Made by a program: the position numbers and the translations under genes
Assembly (NCBI GenBank): GCA_947095585.1
Contig: OX352766.1
Coordinates: 23,798,939-23,862,938, forward strand
DNA length: 64,000 bases
Origin: Nephrocerus scutellatus
Lineage: Eukaryota; Arthropoda; Insecta; Diptera; Pipunculidae
Direction: 5' to 3'
Shown here: positions 10,166-19,324 of the stretch, piece after piece
Layout: every line of letters begins with the position of its first letter
Position numbering within the stretch: position 1 is the first letter of the stretch
Notes under the pieces: model-generated
What the model was told of the DNA's origin: nothing
Seen by the model: only the letters and a program-made list of their open reading frames with translations
Databases searched by the model: none

Positions 10166-10345
10166 TTTTTAAAAAATACAAAATTACTAGATTTTATAAA
10201 CAAAACTGAGTTAAATCAAAATTGCCTGTCTAAAAGGAAAAAAATTGCAAATGAACACATACAGAAAAAAGCGGTACCCAAAGAGGATAACAATATCGCC
10301 TGTAATTAAAACAACAAAGGCAGAAGACATATATTTAACATATAT
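10166..10345 (+). repeat. LINE-A 5' copy of the shared untranslated repeat
   Basis: This matches 25146-25360 in the LINE's 3' region, with stretches such as AACAAAACTGA, CCTGTCT, GCGGTACC, AATACCGCCTG (here AATATCGCCTG) and AGAAGACATATAT in the same order. By eye the identity is roughly 70%. The 70-codon open frame at 10097-10309 runs through it but is Lys/Asn-rich and not a recognisable protein. Confidence 0.75.
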
Positions 10346-10390
10346 CGTAAAAAACAAACAAAAACAAAAAAAAAAAGGATAACTATATTT

Positions 10391-10735
10391 CAATCGAGTA
10401 AAAAGGTAGTAAGATCAACTACTCTAACGATTAAAAAGATAAGTAGTTCTAAACTACCACCAGAGCCTGTAGAAAACATAAGTACGCAATTAGAAGAAAT
10501 AACCAAACCTTTATTTGAATCAAGACAAGAGAACAAAGCATTAAATGCAACAATACAATGGATGCAGGAGCAAATTGAAATTCTTGAAGGGCAAGTAAGA
10601 CAACTTAAACAACATGTTACAATGGACTGCCAAACTGATGTGGAAGTTCAAGAAAAAGTTACTTACGAAACAGACGAAGAGCAATTAGCCAAGGAAACCC
10701 AGGGGATACGGGCTTAAAATCTTCGAAAAAAATGA
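10391..10735 (+). pseudogene. LINE-A ORF1 N-terminal part: coiled coil
   Basis: A frame without an ATG encodes a Lys/Ser-rich start and then a clear coiled-coil stretch (10500-10640), with regularly spaced Leu/Ile in a Glu/Gln-rich context (ATIQWMQEQIEILEGQVRQL). Coiled coils at this position help ORF1 proteins of LINEs to multimerise. It ends at a TAA (10717-10719), and the next ORF1 segment resumes in another frame at about 10732, so one frameshift separates them. Confidence 0.6.
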
Positions 10736-11180
10736 AGCGAAATACCACACCTAGTCCACCTAAGCCAAAGGAATCTGACTTGGAAAAGACAGAGCAACTA
10801 AAAGAAATATATAAAAAGAAAGAAATCGGTTCCAAAACTAATCAAAATGTGTTAGTAAAGGTTGCAGCTCCTAAAATAATCCTAAAGGAACGGAAAAAAA
10901 TACCACCACCACCACCGATAATATTAGATGGCGTTAGTAACTATGATTCAATCTATGAACAATTGAAAACAGTTGTATCAAAAGACAAGTTCAATACCAA
11001 ATTGATGAGTAGAAACAACCTAAAAATCAATGTAAATGATGAAGAATCAAATAGAACCAATGATCTGAAATCGCAAGGGTTTAATGCAGTGGAAGCATCA
11101 ATTAAGCTAAAAAGACAAAGTAAGGAACCTCTCAATATGTTCATGTTGACATTCAGCTCAAAAAAAATTATTGAACATAT
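10732..11180 (+). pseudogene. LINE-A ORF1 middle part: PRE_C2HC block
   Basis: This segment encodes a basic, Pro-rich stretch (IPPPPPIILDGVSNYDSIYE) and then the Jockey/TART ORF1 block with LMSRNNLKINVNDEE, KSQGFNAVEASIKLKRQSKE and PLNMFMLTF. The family links RNA to the particle. The apparent ORF continues to 11211, but the last 31 bases belong to a solo LTR inserted at 11181. The frame picks up at 21247 with the zinc knuckles, exactly after one copy of the ATAT target duplication. Confidence 0.8.
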
Positions 11181-11252
11181 TGTTACGAAATTCAGGCTTT
11201 CGAGTTCGTAAAGGATTTTGCAATTAAAACACAACAGAAGTTAATTAATTTA

Positions 11253-12556
11253 AAGGGTGTTTTTTTAGGAGGTTTGTTTTTCCGATAGATGTCGTTTTAT
11301 TTTATGACAGTTGTTTTGACAGCTCAAAGTGGCATTTCTACTCAGTATTGTTTGGCAAATCATTATGAATAGGTTAACTCCAGAACAACGTTTTCAAATC
11401 GTGGAAATTTATTTTCAAAATCAGTGTTCAATTAAAAATGTTTATAGAGCACTTCGTGAATTTTATGGTGCACATAATCGTCCGTCAGAGACCACCATAA
11501 AGAACGTAATTACCAAATTTCGGTCTACATTCACTCTTTTGGATGCCAAGCCACCGACAAGAATGAGAAGAGTTCGTACAGAAGAAAATATTGCTGTCGT
11601 TGAGGCCAGTGTCGAAGAAAACGACAATTTATCGATTCGTCGTCGTGCTCAGCAAATTGGACTTTGTCCATCGACTTTATGGAAAATTTTACGTAAAGAT
11701 TTGGGTTTGGTGCCATACAAAATTCAATTGGTGCAAGAATTAAAGCCACACGACCATCGTTTGCGCCGTGAATTCAGTGATTGGTCGTTAAATCAATTGA
11801 ACGAAGATCCATTTTTTTACCGTAAAATTCTCTTCAGTGATGAGGCGCATTTTTTGTTAAATGGATACGTCAACAAACAAAATTGTCGCATTTGGAGCAA
11901 AGATAATCCACACGCCGTTCAAGAATTACCAATGCATCCTGATAAATGTACTGTTTGGTGCGGTCTATGGGCTGGTGGGATCATCGGTCCATATTTCTTT
12001 AAAAATGAGGAAGGACGACGCGTTACCGTGAATGGAAATCGATACAGAACCATGTTAAATGAGTTTTTGTTGTCAAATCTTGAAGATATGGATATGGATG
12101 AAATGTGGTTTCAACAAGATGGTGCCACTTGCCATACAGCACGTGAAACAATCGACTTATTGAAAGAAACTTTCAACGACAACATTATTTCGAGAAATGG
12201 TCCGGTGAATTGGCCTCCGCGTTCGTGCGATTTGATGCCACTCGATTACTTTTTGTGGGGATACGTGAAGTCATTGGTTTATGTGGATAAACCTCAATCG
12301 ATTGACGCTTTGGAAACCAATATTCAACGTGTCATTGCTGACATACGCCCTCAAATGCTTGAAAAAGTGCTGGAAAATTGGACCTCCAGAATGACATTTG
12401 TGAAAAATAGTCGTGGTAGCCATATGCCAGAAATTGTGTTAAAATGTTAAATGCCAAAAAATGATCTACCAAATAAAAAAAAATTTTGGTCATTTCATAA
12501 TTTTATATGTGTTTTATTCAAAAAAAAAATCGGCAACCTCTTAAAAAAACACCCGT
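11253..12556 (+). mobile_element. Complete mariner-like (IS630-Tc1-mariner) transposon, 1304 bp
   Basis: It is bounded by TA duplications (11251-11252 and 12557-12558). Terminal inverted repeats of about 22 bp read A(A/C)GGGTGTTTTTTTA(G/A)GAGGTT from each end. It carries one intronless transposase gene, 11365-12450, that is fully open. It is inserted in the solo LTR within LINE-A. Intact TIRs and ORF mean it could still be, or recently have been, active. Confidence 0.9.
11365..12450 (+). CDS. Mariner-like transposase, intact, D-D-D with 36-residue spacing
   Basis: It encodes a 361-residue cut-and-paste transposase. I chose the ATG at 11365 (MNRLTPEQRFQIVEIYF) because it begins the conserved first helix-turn-helix; the upstream open frame lacks an ATG. 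A first HTH covers about residues 5-50 and a second about 75-120 (SIRRRAQQIGLCPSTLWKIL). The catalytic triad is Asp in FSDEAHF, Asp in QQDGATCHTA and Asp in PPRSCDLMPLDYF. There are 36 residues between the second and third Asp, against 34 in classical mariners, and the usual HDNARPH box is QDGATCH. A C-terminal LWGYVKSLVYVDKPQ block follows. No stops or frameshifts. Clade assignment within IS630-Tc1-mariner is uncertain. Confidence 0.9.
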   Translation: MNRLTPEQRFQIVEIYFQNQCSIKNVYRALREFYGAHNRPSETTIKNVITKFRSTFTLLDAKPPTRMRRVRTEENIAVVEASVEENDNLSIRRRAQQIGLCPSTLWKILRKDLGLVPYKIQLVQELKPHDHRLRREFSDWSLNQLNEDPFFYRKILFSDEAHFLLNGYVNKQNCRIWSKDNPHAVQELPMHPDKCTVWCGLWAGGIIGPYFFKNEEGRRVTVNGNRYRTMLNEFLLSNLEDMDMDEMWFQQDGATCHTARETIDLLKETFNDNIISRNGPVNWPPRSCDLMPLDYFLWGYVKSLVYVDKPQSIDALETNIQRVIADIRPQMLEKVLENWTSRMTFVKNSRGSHMPEIVLKC

Positions 12557-12876
12557 TATAAATAACAACTTTAATGACAACAGTAATAATAACTCAAGTT
12601 CACAGTTTATATTGGTGATTACTTTTCACAGTACAAAAAAACACTTATGATATGTGGTACATCACAATAATTCTCTAAGGAGATAGCAGTATTACTTTAC
12701 AAGAACTTTTACAACTTCACCGGTTAAAATCCTATTAACGAATCCATCTTACTTCCGCTTAACGCCTCAATTTGTACTCAATCATAAGCTTCCAGAAACT
12801 TACATTTCAAATAATCTAATACTGTTAGAGCCTAAAAGTATGCAACACAAAAGTGCTTATTTTTAGTATGCAGTAT

Positions 12877-13211
12877 TGTAGGATTAAGTTAAAACAAAAA
12901 CAACCAATTTCCAATTTATTTATTAATTTATTGAATTAAAATTAACAAACGAGTGTTGATGCACATTAGTTGTTTGGCTGCTTGAATTCAACTAACTCAT
13001 GTTACTTGTCGTAAAATACTTGTCATACCTTCGCTTGATACGAATAGGATCAACCAGGCGAACTTGTTATACATACTTTATTTTATAATTTAAAAGAGAG
13101 GAAAAAGGAGAGACGATTGTTTGGCTCTTAGCTGTGTGTTCTGTCTGCGGCTGTGTGTTTCGTCTGCGTCTGGTCGAGTGCGTAGTTACAGTGGCGGTAT
13201 CAAATCCTACA
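12877..13211 (-). repeat. Gypsy-1 3' LTR (335 bp)
   Basis: It begins TGTAGGATT and ends AATCCTACA, a perfect 9-bp inverted end. It is the element's 3' LTR because the coding strand is minus. A purine-rich tract (AGGAAGGCCGAA on the minus strand, next to 13212) is the likely second-strand primer site. It is 60 bp shorter than the 5' LTR because it lacks extra GGCTGTGTGTTCTGTCTG units. Confidence 0.9.
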
Positions 13212-13867
13212 TTCGGCCTTCCTGGCTTTACATTCGACCCGAATGTTCCAGGCCAAATCTTCATACCATCGGCTGCAGCGGTCGATTTACCAGGACCTTC
13301 GTGATCGCCAACTTTCTCTACTGCATACCTGTCGTGCTTGCAGACTTGTGTGACTTTATATGGTCCTAAAAATTTTGGCTTTAATTTCAGACCAGGTCCA
13401 AACTGAGTACGCTTTACAGCTACTAAATCGTTCATCTTGTACCTACGTGCCTCCTTCCTCTTCCGATTAGCTCCGATATAATTTTCGCGTTGCAACTTAG
13501 CAATATTAGTCTTCGCCTGTTCTCGTGTTTGTTTTCTTTCATAATCCAGTTCTTCGAGAAGTTCTTGGTGGAGCATCTCTTGTAGTTCTGGTGTTGTCTT
13601 TTACCGCATTTCTATGCCTATCAGAATTCGGAAGGGTGAAATCTTAGTACTTCTTGGTGGCGAACTATTAATGAGCTGTTGTGCTTTATCAATATTCTTA
13701 AACCAGCTTGCAGAATTGTTTAGCGACATCTTCGTAAGCAATGGAATCAATATTCGATGGACTCTTTCGACCTGTCCATTTCCTCTTGGTACCCCAGTCG
13801 TAATTAAGTGATGAGTTATGTCTTCCTGTTCACAATATTGCTTAAAGGCAATTGAGTTAAAAGCAGT
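13067..13867 (-). pseudogene. Gypsy-1 integrase, second half, two in-frame stops
   Basis: Minus-strand reading continues directly from the frame at 13868-14677. The second catalytic Asp region (VITDR) is followed at once by a TGA where Gly is expected. The Glu region (GNGQVERVHR) lies near 13780, and a TAA interrupts at about 13604. The open 169-codon end (13576-13067) holds the basic C-terminal domain with VKRTQFGPGLKLKPKFLGPY, an SH3-like DNA-binding fold in Gypsy integrases, and runs into the 3' LTR. The two stops make the polyprotein non-functional even apart from the RT deletion. Confidence 0.75.
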
Positions 13868-14677
13868 TCAACGATCTGTTATTACTCTACGCGGATTTCC
13901 AAATATTGCAGCTTGCTTTTTCAGACGATTTAGGACTTCTTCAGTTCCTGTACTCCGAGTAGGGTAGAGCCACACAAACTTCGAAAATCCATCAATCACA
14001 ACTAACACATGGTTATACTGTTTCTTTGTGTTTTCCATCGGTCCAACATGATCCAAATGATATGTCTGTAATGGGCAGTCTTCTTTGTCAATTGGGGTTA
14101 GCCATCCTTCAAGTTTACCTGTTTTTCGTTCTGCCATCAAGCATTCGATACATCCTTTTAAGAATTTTGAAACCTTTTTAGATAAATCGGGAATATAATA
14201 TGTTCTTTCTATCAAATCTTGAGTTTTACTGGCTGCGAAATGACCTTCTTGATGAGTTGTCTGAATAATTTCATTTTCCATAACAGTTGGTATAACGACC
14301 AACTCTTTGGTAAAATCTTTGTACAATACGTCATTTTTCAAAAAGAAATCTTCGTATTCACCTTCTCCGTCGTCTTCATCTTCATCTTCACCTTCTTCGT
14401 CGTCTTCATCTATTGCACGCGTTTGCTCATTAGCCGCAAATTCTGAATTGCTGGGACTGATAATGCCATCTTGCAACCATTCATCAATTTGTTTTTTGAC
14501 TTCCATTTTGTCCACCTCTGCCATTCGTCTTGGACGTTCATAGATAGGAATCTCATCTTGTAAAATAATTTTCATTTCAACGGGACAGTTTGCATTTGCT
14601 TCAGGCGTATATGATTGTATTAAATTCTTAATGTCGTCTTGAAATTTACTTGGTACATGATTTATCTTTGCTTGCAA
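13868..14677 (-). pseudogene. Gypsy-1 pol: RT start fused in frame to RNase H-integrase linker
   Basis: The first 75 or so residues are the entry of a Gypsy RT (IYERPRRMAEVDKMEVKKQI and WLQDGIISPSNSEFA). The protein then jumps without a frame change to an acidic Glu/Asp-rich stretch (14345-14415) and the integrase zinc site (HQEGHFAASKT, CIECLMAERKTG) and first core Asp (YHLDHVGPM). The RT palm with its YxDD box and RNase H are absent. The joint is near 14430. So this copy is an internal-deletion derivative and could only have moved with enzymes supplied by another copy. Confidence 0.8.
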
Positions 14678-14687
14678 ATCGTCATCT

Positions 14688-15302
14688 TCATTTGAAAAAT
14701 TCTGTGCTATACAACAGCTGCTTAAATTCAGATGAAATTAGATCTTCTTGCTTTTCTTTCGTATCAGCGTTCGAATCATTCTTGATGGGATGATTCTTCA
14801 GCTCCAACTGATCGGCGTTGTTTTTATTATAAAAATGAATACCACTGTCATCGATGAGTACGGTGGCTTCTGACAATATATCATTACCAATAATAAAAGG
14901 AAACAACATATCTCGTTCATTCACAATATGAAACTTTATTTTAAACTGCAAGTTATCAATGACAACCGTCGCAATAAAATATCCTGAGGATATGACGTCT
15001 TTGTTACCTAGCCCACTAAATACAGTTGTTGAATTTATAACTTCAATTTTAGGAAGAATAAATAACATATCTCTTCGACAAATACAGATATCACACCCTG
15101 TATCAACAAGCACAGTTAGCTCTGTACCTCTTATATGAATTTTCTTTCTTCTTCGCCAGTGCAACTGAGCTTGACTTTTCTGCTGCCACATGTTGCGATC
15201 TGGGTTTTTGTTTACATTCGAATGAACGATATCCGAATTCATTCCATCTAAAACATTTGAAGCTTTTATTAGGGCAAGCATTCGACAAATGTTGTGCATC
15301 AC
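14688..15302 (-). pseudogene. Gypsy-1 aspartic protease region
   Basis: The frame encodes a retropepsin-like domain. Active-site stretch ELTVLVDTGCDICICRR has Cys where most retropepsins have Ser after DTG; the second conserved block FPFIIGNDILSEATVLID closes the fold. It overlaps the gag frame (15103-15587) in another phase, consistent with gag-pol frameshifting or with an indel. The end joins the RT start after a frame break at about 14678-14687. Confidence 0.7.
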
Positions 15303-15587
15303 CGCACTTAAAACATCGCTTTTCTCTCTTGATCATCGCCTCCGACTTGACTGCTGTAGTAAACGTTGCTGCAGTGAAATTCTTGTTGAACGGCATAACG
15401 TTGCTTGACTGCTTCATCCTCTCGTACACACGTATTTTCTTTTTTAGCTCTTCAATCGAACTTGCTTCGTACAAGGCCATCTTATTTATTTTTTCGTCTT
15501 TGACGCCGTCAATAAAATATTCAATAAGGAATTCAGCGTCTAGATCAATTGGTTTTGCTATCTCTATCATGGTGTATAAGTACTCTC
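15103..15587 (-). pseudogene. Gypsy-1 gag, 3' half with one intact and one broken zinc knuckle
   Basis: This is gag sequence downstream of the Harbinger insertion. The conserved gag C-terminal block (EFLIEYFIDGVKDEKINK) leads to two knuckles. The first, CFKCGDAQHLSNAC, is a proper CCHC. The second, CFRWNEFGYRSFEC, has Trp for Cys and Tyr for His and cannot bind zinc normally. An apparent start at 15606 lies in the Harbinger end and is not native; the gag frame joins the part at 19541 once one TTA is removed. Confidence 0.8.
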
Positions 15588-15590
15588 TTA

Positions 15591-15785
15591 TGGCCATATT
15601 ATTCACTCGGTTAAAAAACGTGGTTTAAACACTTTTAAACCAAAAAAATAAACCAAAATAAACCAACCGATTTTAAACCAGAAAATTTTAAACCATGTCC
15701 ATATTATTCACTACTTTTCTGGTTTAAATCTGTTTGGTTTATTTTGGTTTATTTCGCCATTGGTTTATTTTCTTAACCAGTTAGA
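15591..15785. repeat. Harbinger left TIR and subterminal TGGTTTAAA cluster
   Basis: The left end carries the TIR and then many copies of TGGTTTA or its complement TAAACCA on both strands, together with an inner echo of the TIR core (ATATTATTCACT near 15700). Such subterminal arrays are likely binding sites for the element's Myb-like or transposase protein; that role is inference. Confidence 0.8.
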
Positions 15786-16083
15786 CGGCAATGAAATGTC
15801 AGATTTGCTCGATTTGACAACTATTTGACAGCCATTTGAAATTTCACGTTAGGTTTTTTCCTTAGTAATCTAAAACAAAAAACTGTGGAAATTCTTTTTT
15901 CGAAAATACTTTCGTTTTATAGTGAAATAAACAGAAAATTGTCGAGGTAAACGCAATTGCAGCAATAGAAATATTAAAAAAAAATTATTATTTCATCATT
16001 TGAGGAAGTTAAGGTAGAAAGTTTTGTTTTGTGCATTTTTATTTAATAAATTTGTATTTATTGTCTCTAAATCAGAAAGAGAT

Positions 16084-17361
16084 ATGGAGGACGGCAATTT
16101 TCTTAATAAATTGATGAAACCAGCAAAACATTTACGCTCCAAGCGGTTCTCACAAATAGAAACCAATTTGTTGTGTCGTCGTTTGGTGTTGTCGAGTGAT
16201 ATCTGCAGCATGGTAACCAATAAAACAAACATCCATGATCGTTTGGCGGGCTGGAACGATATCGCCCAAGTATTCAATGCTTCGCCCGGGGTCCAGCAAC
16301 GAGACGCAAGTGCCTTAAAAGAGCGGACAAACAACATCAAAAAAGATTTAAAAAAGTTAACACAGCACACAATGGCTTGCACAATGGCCACTGGAGGGGG
16401 GCTGCTGCCTCCGGCAAAGCCTCCGAAAGTGTCATTTGATCTTTCGGAGGCCGTGAAAGAATTTGCGGCATCGCTTCAGGTGAAGCTGGCTGGGCTTCGG
16501 CCAACAGACAGCGATGCTCCAGTTTTAAAGCTTGGGCAAACTGAAAGCGATGATCTGGTTTTAAAGCTTGGGCAAACTGAGAGCGATGCCCCGGTTTTAA
16601 AGCTTGGACAAACTGACAGCGATGCCCCAGTTTTAAAGCTTGGACAAACTGACAGCGATGCCCCGGTTTCGACGGAGGAGACAGCACGGTCGCCAAACGT
16701 GGATAAAGAACAAATGGCAACATCATCGCCTTGGAGTGCGATTCCATCAAGTACGCCAGTGGCATCGAATTCGCAGGTTGAAATTGCAATGCAAACGACT
16801 GTCAGTCGAACAGTAGATAGACCATCAAAGCAATACTTTGCCACCCAAAAACAGCGGAAACGAAAAATGAATAGGCAAGTCTCGCAGCAGTCCGGCAGCT
16901 CGAATTCGTCTGAAGTGCCTCGTGACAACTACTACGAAGCGAAATCTAAGTTAGTGGCTGACGAGAATCGTCGCCGTAACGAATGGCACTCCCTCTGCGC
17001 AGACATAAAAAAGGAAGAATTGGCGATCAAACGGGAAGAGTTGGTGATTAAAAGAAAACAATCCCAATTGTGGGATGTAGCACTGACCACATTACAGCAG
17101 AACTCAGTATTTATACAAATAATCAATTTTGTTGTCAACTGGTTTTTTACTTTTTGTTTCATACAGGCATCAATCGGAGATATTGCGAACCTTGTTAGTT
17201 CACTGCGATCGACCGAAAATCCAGTGGATTACTCCCTATCCTATGCAGACCAAATTCGAAAAAATCGGCAAAAAGATGGAGGTTCTGCGAATACTGAAAC
17301 CTCAGTAGATATGGCCGACACTATTATCGAGTACGTGGAAAATGAAGATGATGATTTGTAA
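16084..17361 (+). CDS. Harbinger Myb/SANT-like DNA-binding partner protein
   Basis: This is the second protein of the Harbinger element. In the superfamily such Myb/SANT-like proteins bind the element ends and help bring the transposase into the nucleus. I chose ATG 16084 (MEDGNFLNKLMKP), since the upstream frame has no ATG. A trihelix-like domain with KRFSQIETNLLCRRL and WNDIAQVFNASPG spans about residues 18-85. Next comes an in-frame 36-bp minisatellite (16507-16668) repeating SDAPVLKLGQT, then a basic Gln/Ser region and a charged helix (about 310-340). A probable 60-bp intron, 17107-17166 (GTATTT to ACAG), encodes a hydrophobic stretch if retained. Both forms stay in frame: 425 codons unspliced, 405 spliced. 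Confidence 0.8.
   Translation: MEDGNFLNKLMKPAKHLRSKRFSQIETNLLCRRLVLSSDICSMVTNKTNIHDRLAGWNDIAQVFNASPGVQQRDASALKERTNNIKKDLKKLTQHTMACTMATGGGLLPPAKPPKVSFDLSEAVKEFAASLQVKLAGLRPTDSDAPVLKLGQTESDDLVLKLGQTESDAPVLKLGQTDSDAPVLKLGQTDSDAPVSTEETARSPNVDKEQMATSSPWSAIPSSTPVASNSQVEIAMQTTVSRTVDRPSKQYFATQKQRKRKMNRQVSQQSGSSNSSEVPRDNYYEAKSKLVADENRRRNEWHSLCADIKKEELAIKREELVIKRKQSQLWDVALTTLQQNSVFIQIINFVVNWFFTFCFIQASIGDIANLVSSLRSTENPVDYSLSYADQIRKNRQKDGGSANTETSVDMADTIIEYVENEDDDL
16507..16668 (+). repeat. 36-bp coding minisatellite in the Harbinger Myb-like gene
   Basis: Units start at 16507, 16543, 16579, 16615 and 16651 (the last partial), each GA(C/A/G)AGCGATG... and coding for SDAPVLKLGQT(D/E). One unit has Asp-Leu for Ala-Pro. 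The 36-bp period keeps the frame, so repeat number can vary without breaking the protein. Confidence 0.9.
17107..17166 (+). other. Predicted 60-bp intron in the Myb-like gene
   Basis: The donor CA|GTATTT and acceptor TTTCATACAG bound a T-rich 60-base stretch which, if translated, would give an Ile/Phe-rich membrane-like segment out of keeping with the rest of the protein. The length is a multiple of three, so removal keeps the frame. Prediction from sequence only. Confidence 0.6.
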
Positions 17362-17527
17362 ATCCTGCAAAAAAATTTAATCAGAAAAATCTACTATACT
17401 AATAATAATATTTTTTTTATTAAATTATTTTATTAAAAATTAATTTAAATAATTATAAATCTTATTATAAATTGTGAGTTGGTTTTCATACAACTCTCGT
17501 TGGGTTTCTCTTTGAAATAATGTTTTT

Positions 17528-19035
17528 TTATGGCACTAGTCTTTGGCGGCGAGTCTCCTCACGACGTTCGCGCGCATCAATGATGCGGGCACCAGCAGCC
17601 AAACGTTGGGCGAAGGTTTCAACAAATTTATCCCGTGCAATTGTGCGCCGAGCACGTCCAATTTGAGGTAGTGGAGCTACAACATGTTCAACAGGTTCCA
17701 CAACGACTTCTTGATCCGCCAAGATTGCTGGACATGGCAAATCGTTCACGTCTATGTCACCCATGTCAATGCAGATGTTGTGCAGCATACAGCACACAGA
17801 AATGATTTTTTGGATCAAGTCCAATCGGTGCAGCTGCATGCCTGACATGAGAATCGGAAAGCGTCGTTTTAGCAGCCCATATGAGCGTTCGACCACGTTG
17901 CGCGTAGAGAGTATTGCTCTGCAAAAAGGAATCAAAATAAAAAGAAACGGGTAAAGAAGTAAAATTTCAATTAAATGGAATGATTGAATTTACCGCTGAT
18001 ACGCCCTCTGAGCATCACTAAATTGCTCAGGGTTACGGTGGCGTGTGAATGGCGTGCACAAGTAATGTGTGTTACCATAGCCACCATCCCCAACGATCAC
18101 GTACTCCCCAAATTCGCCAGCTTCGAATTGTTGGTGGACAAAGGAGTTGCAAAATATGGTCGAGTCATGAGTCGAGCCAGGCCAGCGAGCAACGACGTTT
18201 TGAATCCGCAAACGGGCATCGGATATTGTCTGGACATTCAGCGAGAAATACCCGTGACGATTTCGGAACGCTTCGCTCTGCAAATAACCAAACAAACATA
18301 GGATCGATTTGTGAATGAATAAAATGAAGTTAATTATATTAAAATGAAAACACACAATATCTCCACCCGGTGAACTTATTTTAATGTGTGTGCAATCGAT
18401 TGCACCGATGCACCGGGGAAAATCAGCTAACGCCGCAAATGCTGCTGCTTTTCCCAAACGCTCATCTTCGTTTCGCGGCATTCTAACGATAGAATGAAAG
18501 TTTTGCAAGATCGCGTTGCACACCTGTAGAAATAATAATCAAGATGAAACAATGAGCGAAATGAATAAAAATCTAAAAAAAACATATATATCCCTACCGG
18601 GGGCAGAATATTGGCCATTGTTGGCTGGGAAATGCCAATATAATCGGCTGCCGTTTGCTCAAAGTTGCCGCAGGCCAGCATACGGAGTACAGCTAGACAT
18701 TTGTGTTCTGCGGTCAACTCACGTGAACTGAAGAAATAGAAACAGAAAATAAACAATAGGAATACCGAAAATATTAAAAAATATGATGGAATTACATTCC
18801 GACGCGGATCGCCATCGATGCTGTTACGAACCATGGCGTGCAGTCGCCAAAAAGCGTCCTTGTTGAGCCGAAAGTATTTTCGGAAGTCAACGTCGTCGTA
18901 GTTGTCGACCTTGGAGCGCTTGTGGGCGCGGTAAGGACGTCGCACCGCATGTCGCACTTGTCGTACACCTCCTTCTCCCTCTGATGACGACGTGGAGGAC
19001 ATCAAAATGTCGTCAATTTCATCTAATACATCCAT
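17528..19035 (-). CDS. Harbinger DDE transposase (HARBI1-like), five exons, intact
   Basis: The proposed gene on the minus strand has exons 19035-18796, 18717-18598, 18523-18356, 18277-17994 and 17918-17528. Introns are 78, 74, 78 and 75 bp, all GT...AG. Exon lengths 240, 120, 168, 284 and 391 sum to 1203 bases, closing as 400 codons plus stop with no internal stop, which strongly supports the model. The catalytic residues of the DDE_Tnp_4 family are Asp in CIGAIDCTHIKIS (about 163), Asp in VIVGDGGYG (about 240) and Glu in NVVERSYGLLKRRF (about 281). The N-terminal part has an HTH-like stretch (ADYIGISQPTMANILP). It starts in an acidic segment and ends Arg-rich. The enzyme would cut and rejoin the element at TTA/TAA targets. 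Confidence 0.9.
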
Positions 19036-19324
19036 TTCTGAATTATATAAAAATTATAAAGTAAAGAGTGATATATTTTTTCTTTTCATTGTGTCCATGC
19101 ACAGCAAAAGTGCACTAAAATGGCAAAATAAAACGATGAACTTACCTTCAATAAAATAAATTTAATTTGACAAAATTCACAGATTTTTTTTCTATTCTGT
19201 CAATGCACAGCAAAACGGCACTAAAATGATGAATATACATTCAAAAAAAAAATTTAATTTTAAAAAACTGTTTTTCACAACACAACTGCTTGGATTGAAA
19301 AATGAGTGAATAATATGAAAACAA

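Noticed and set aside
14219..14543. Plus-strand Ser/Phe-rich ORFs with membrane-like stretches
   Set aside because: Antisense to the acidic linker of Gypsy-1 pol; low-complexity shadow.
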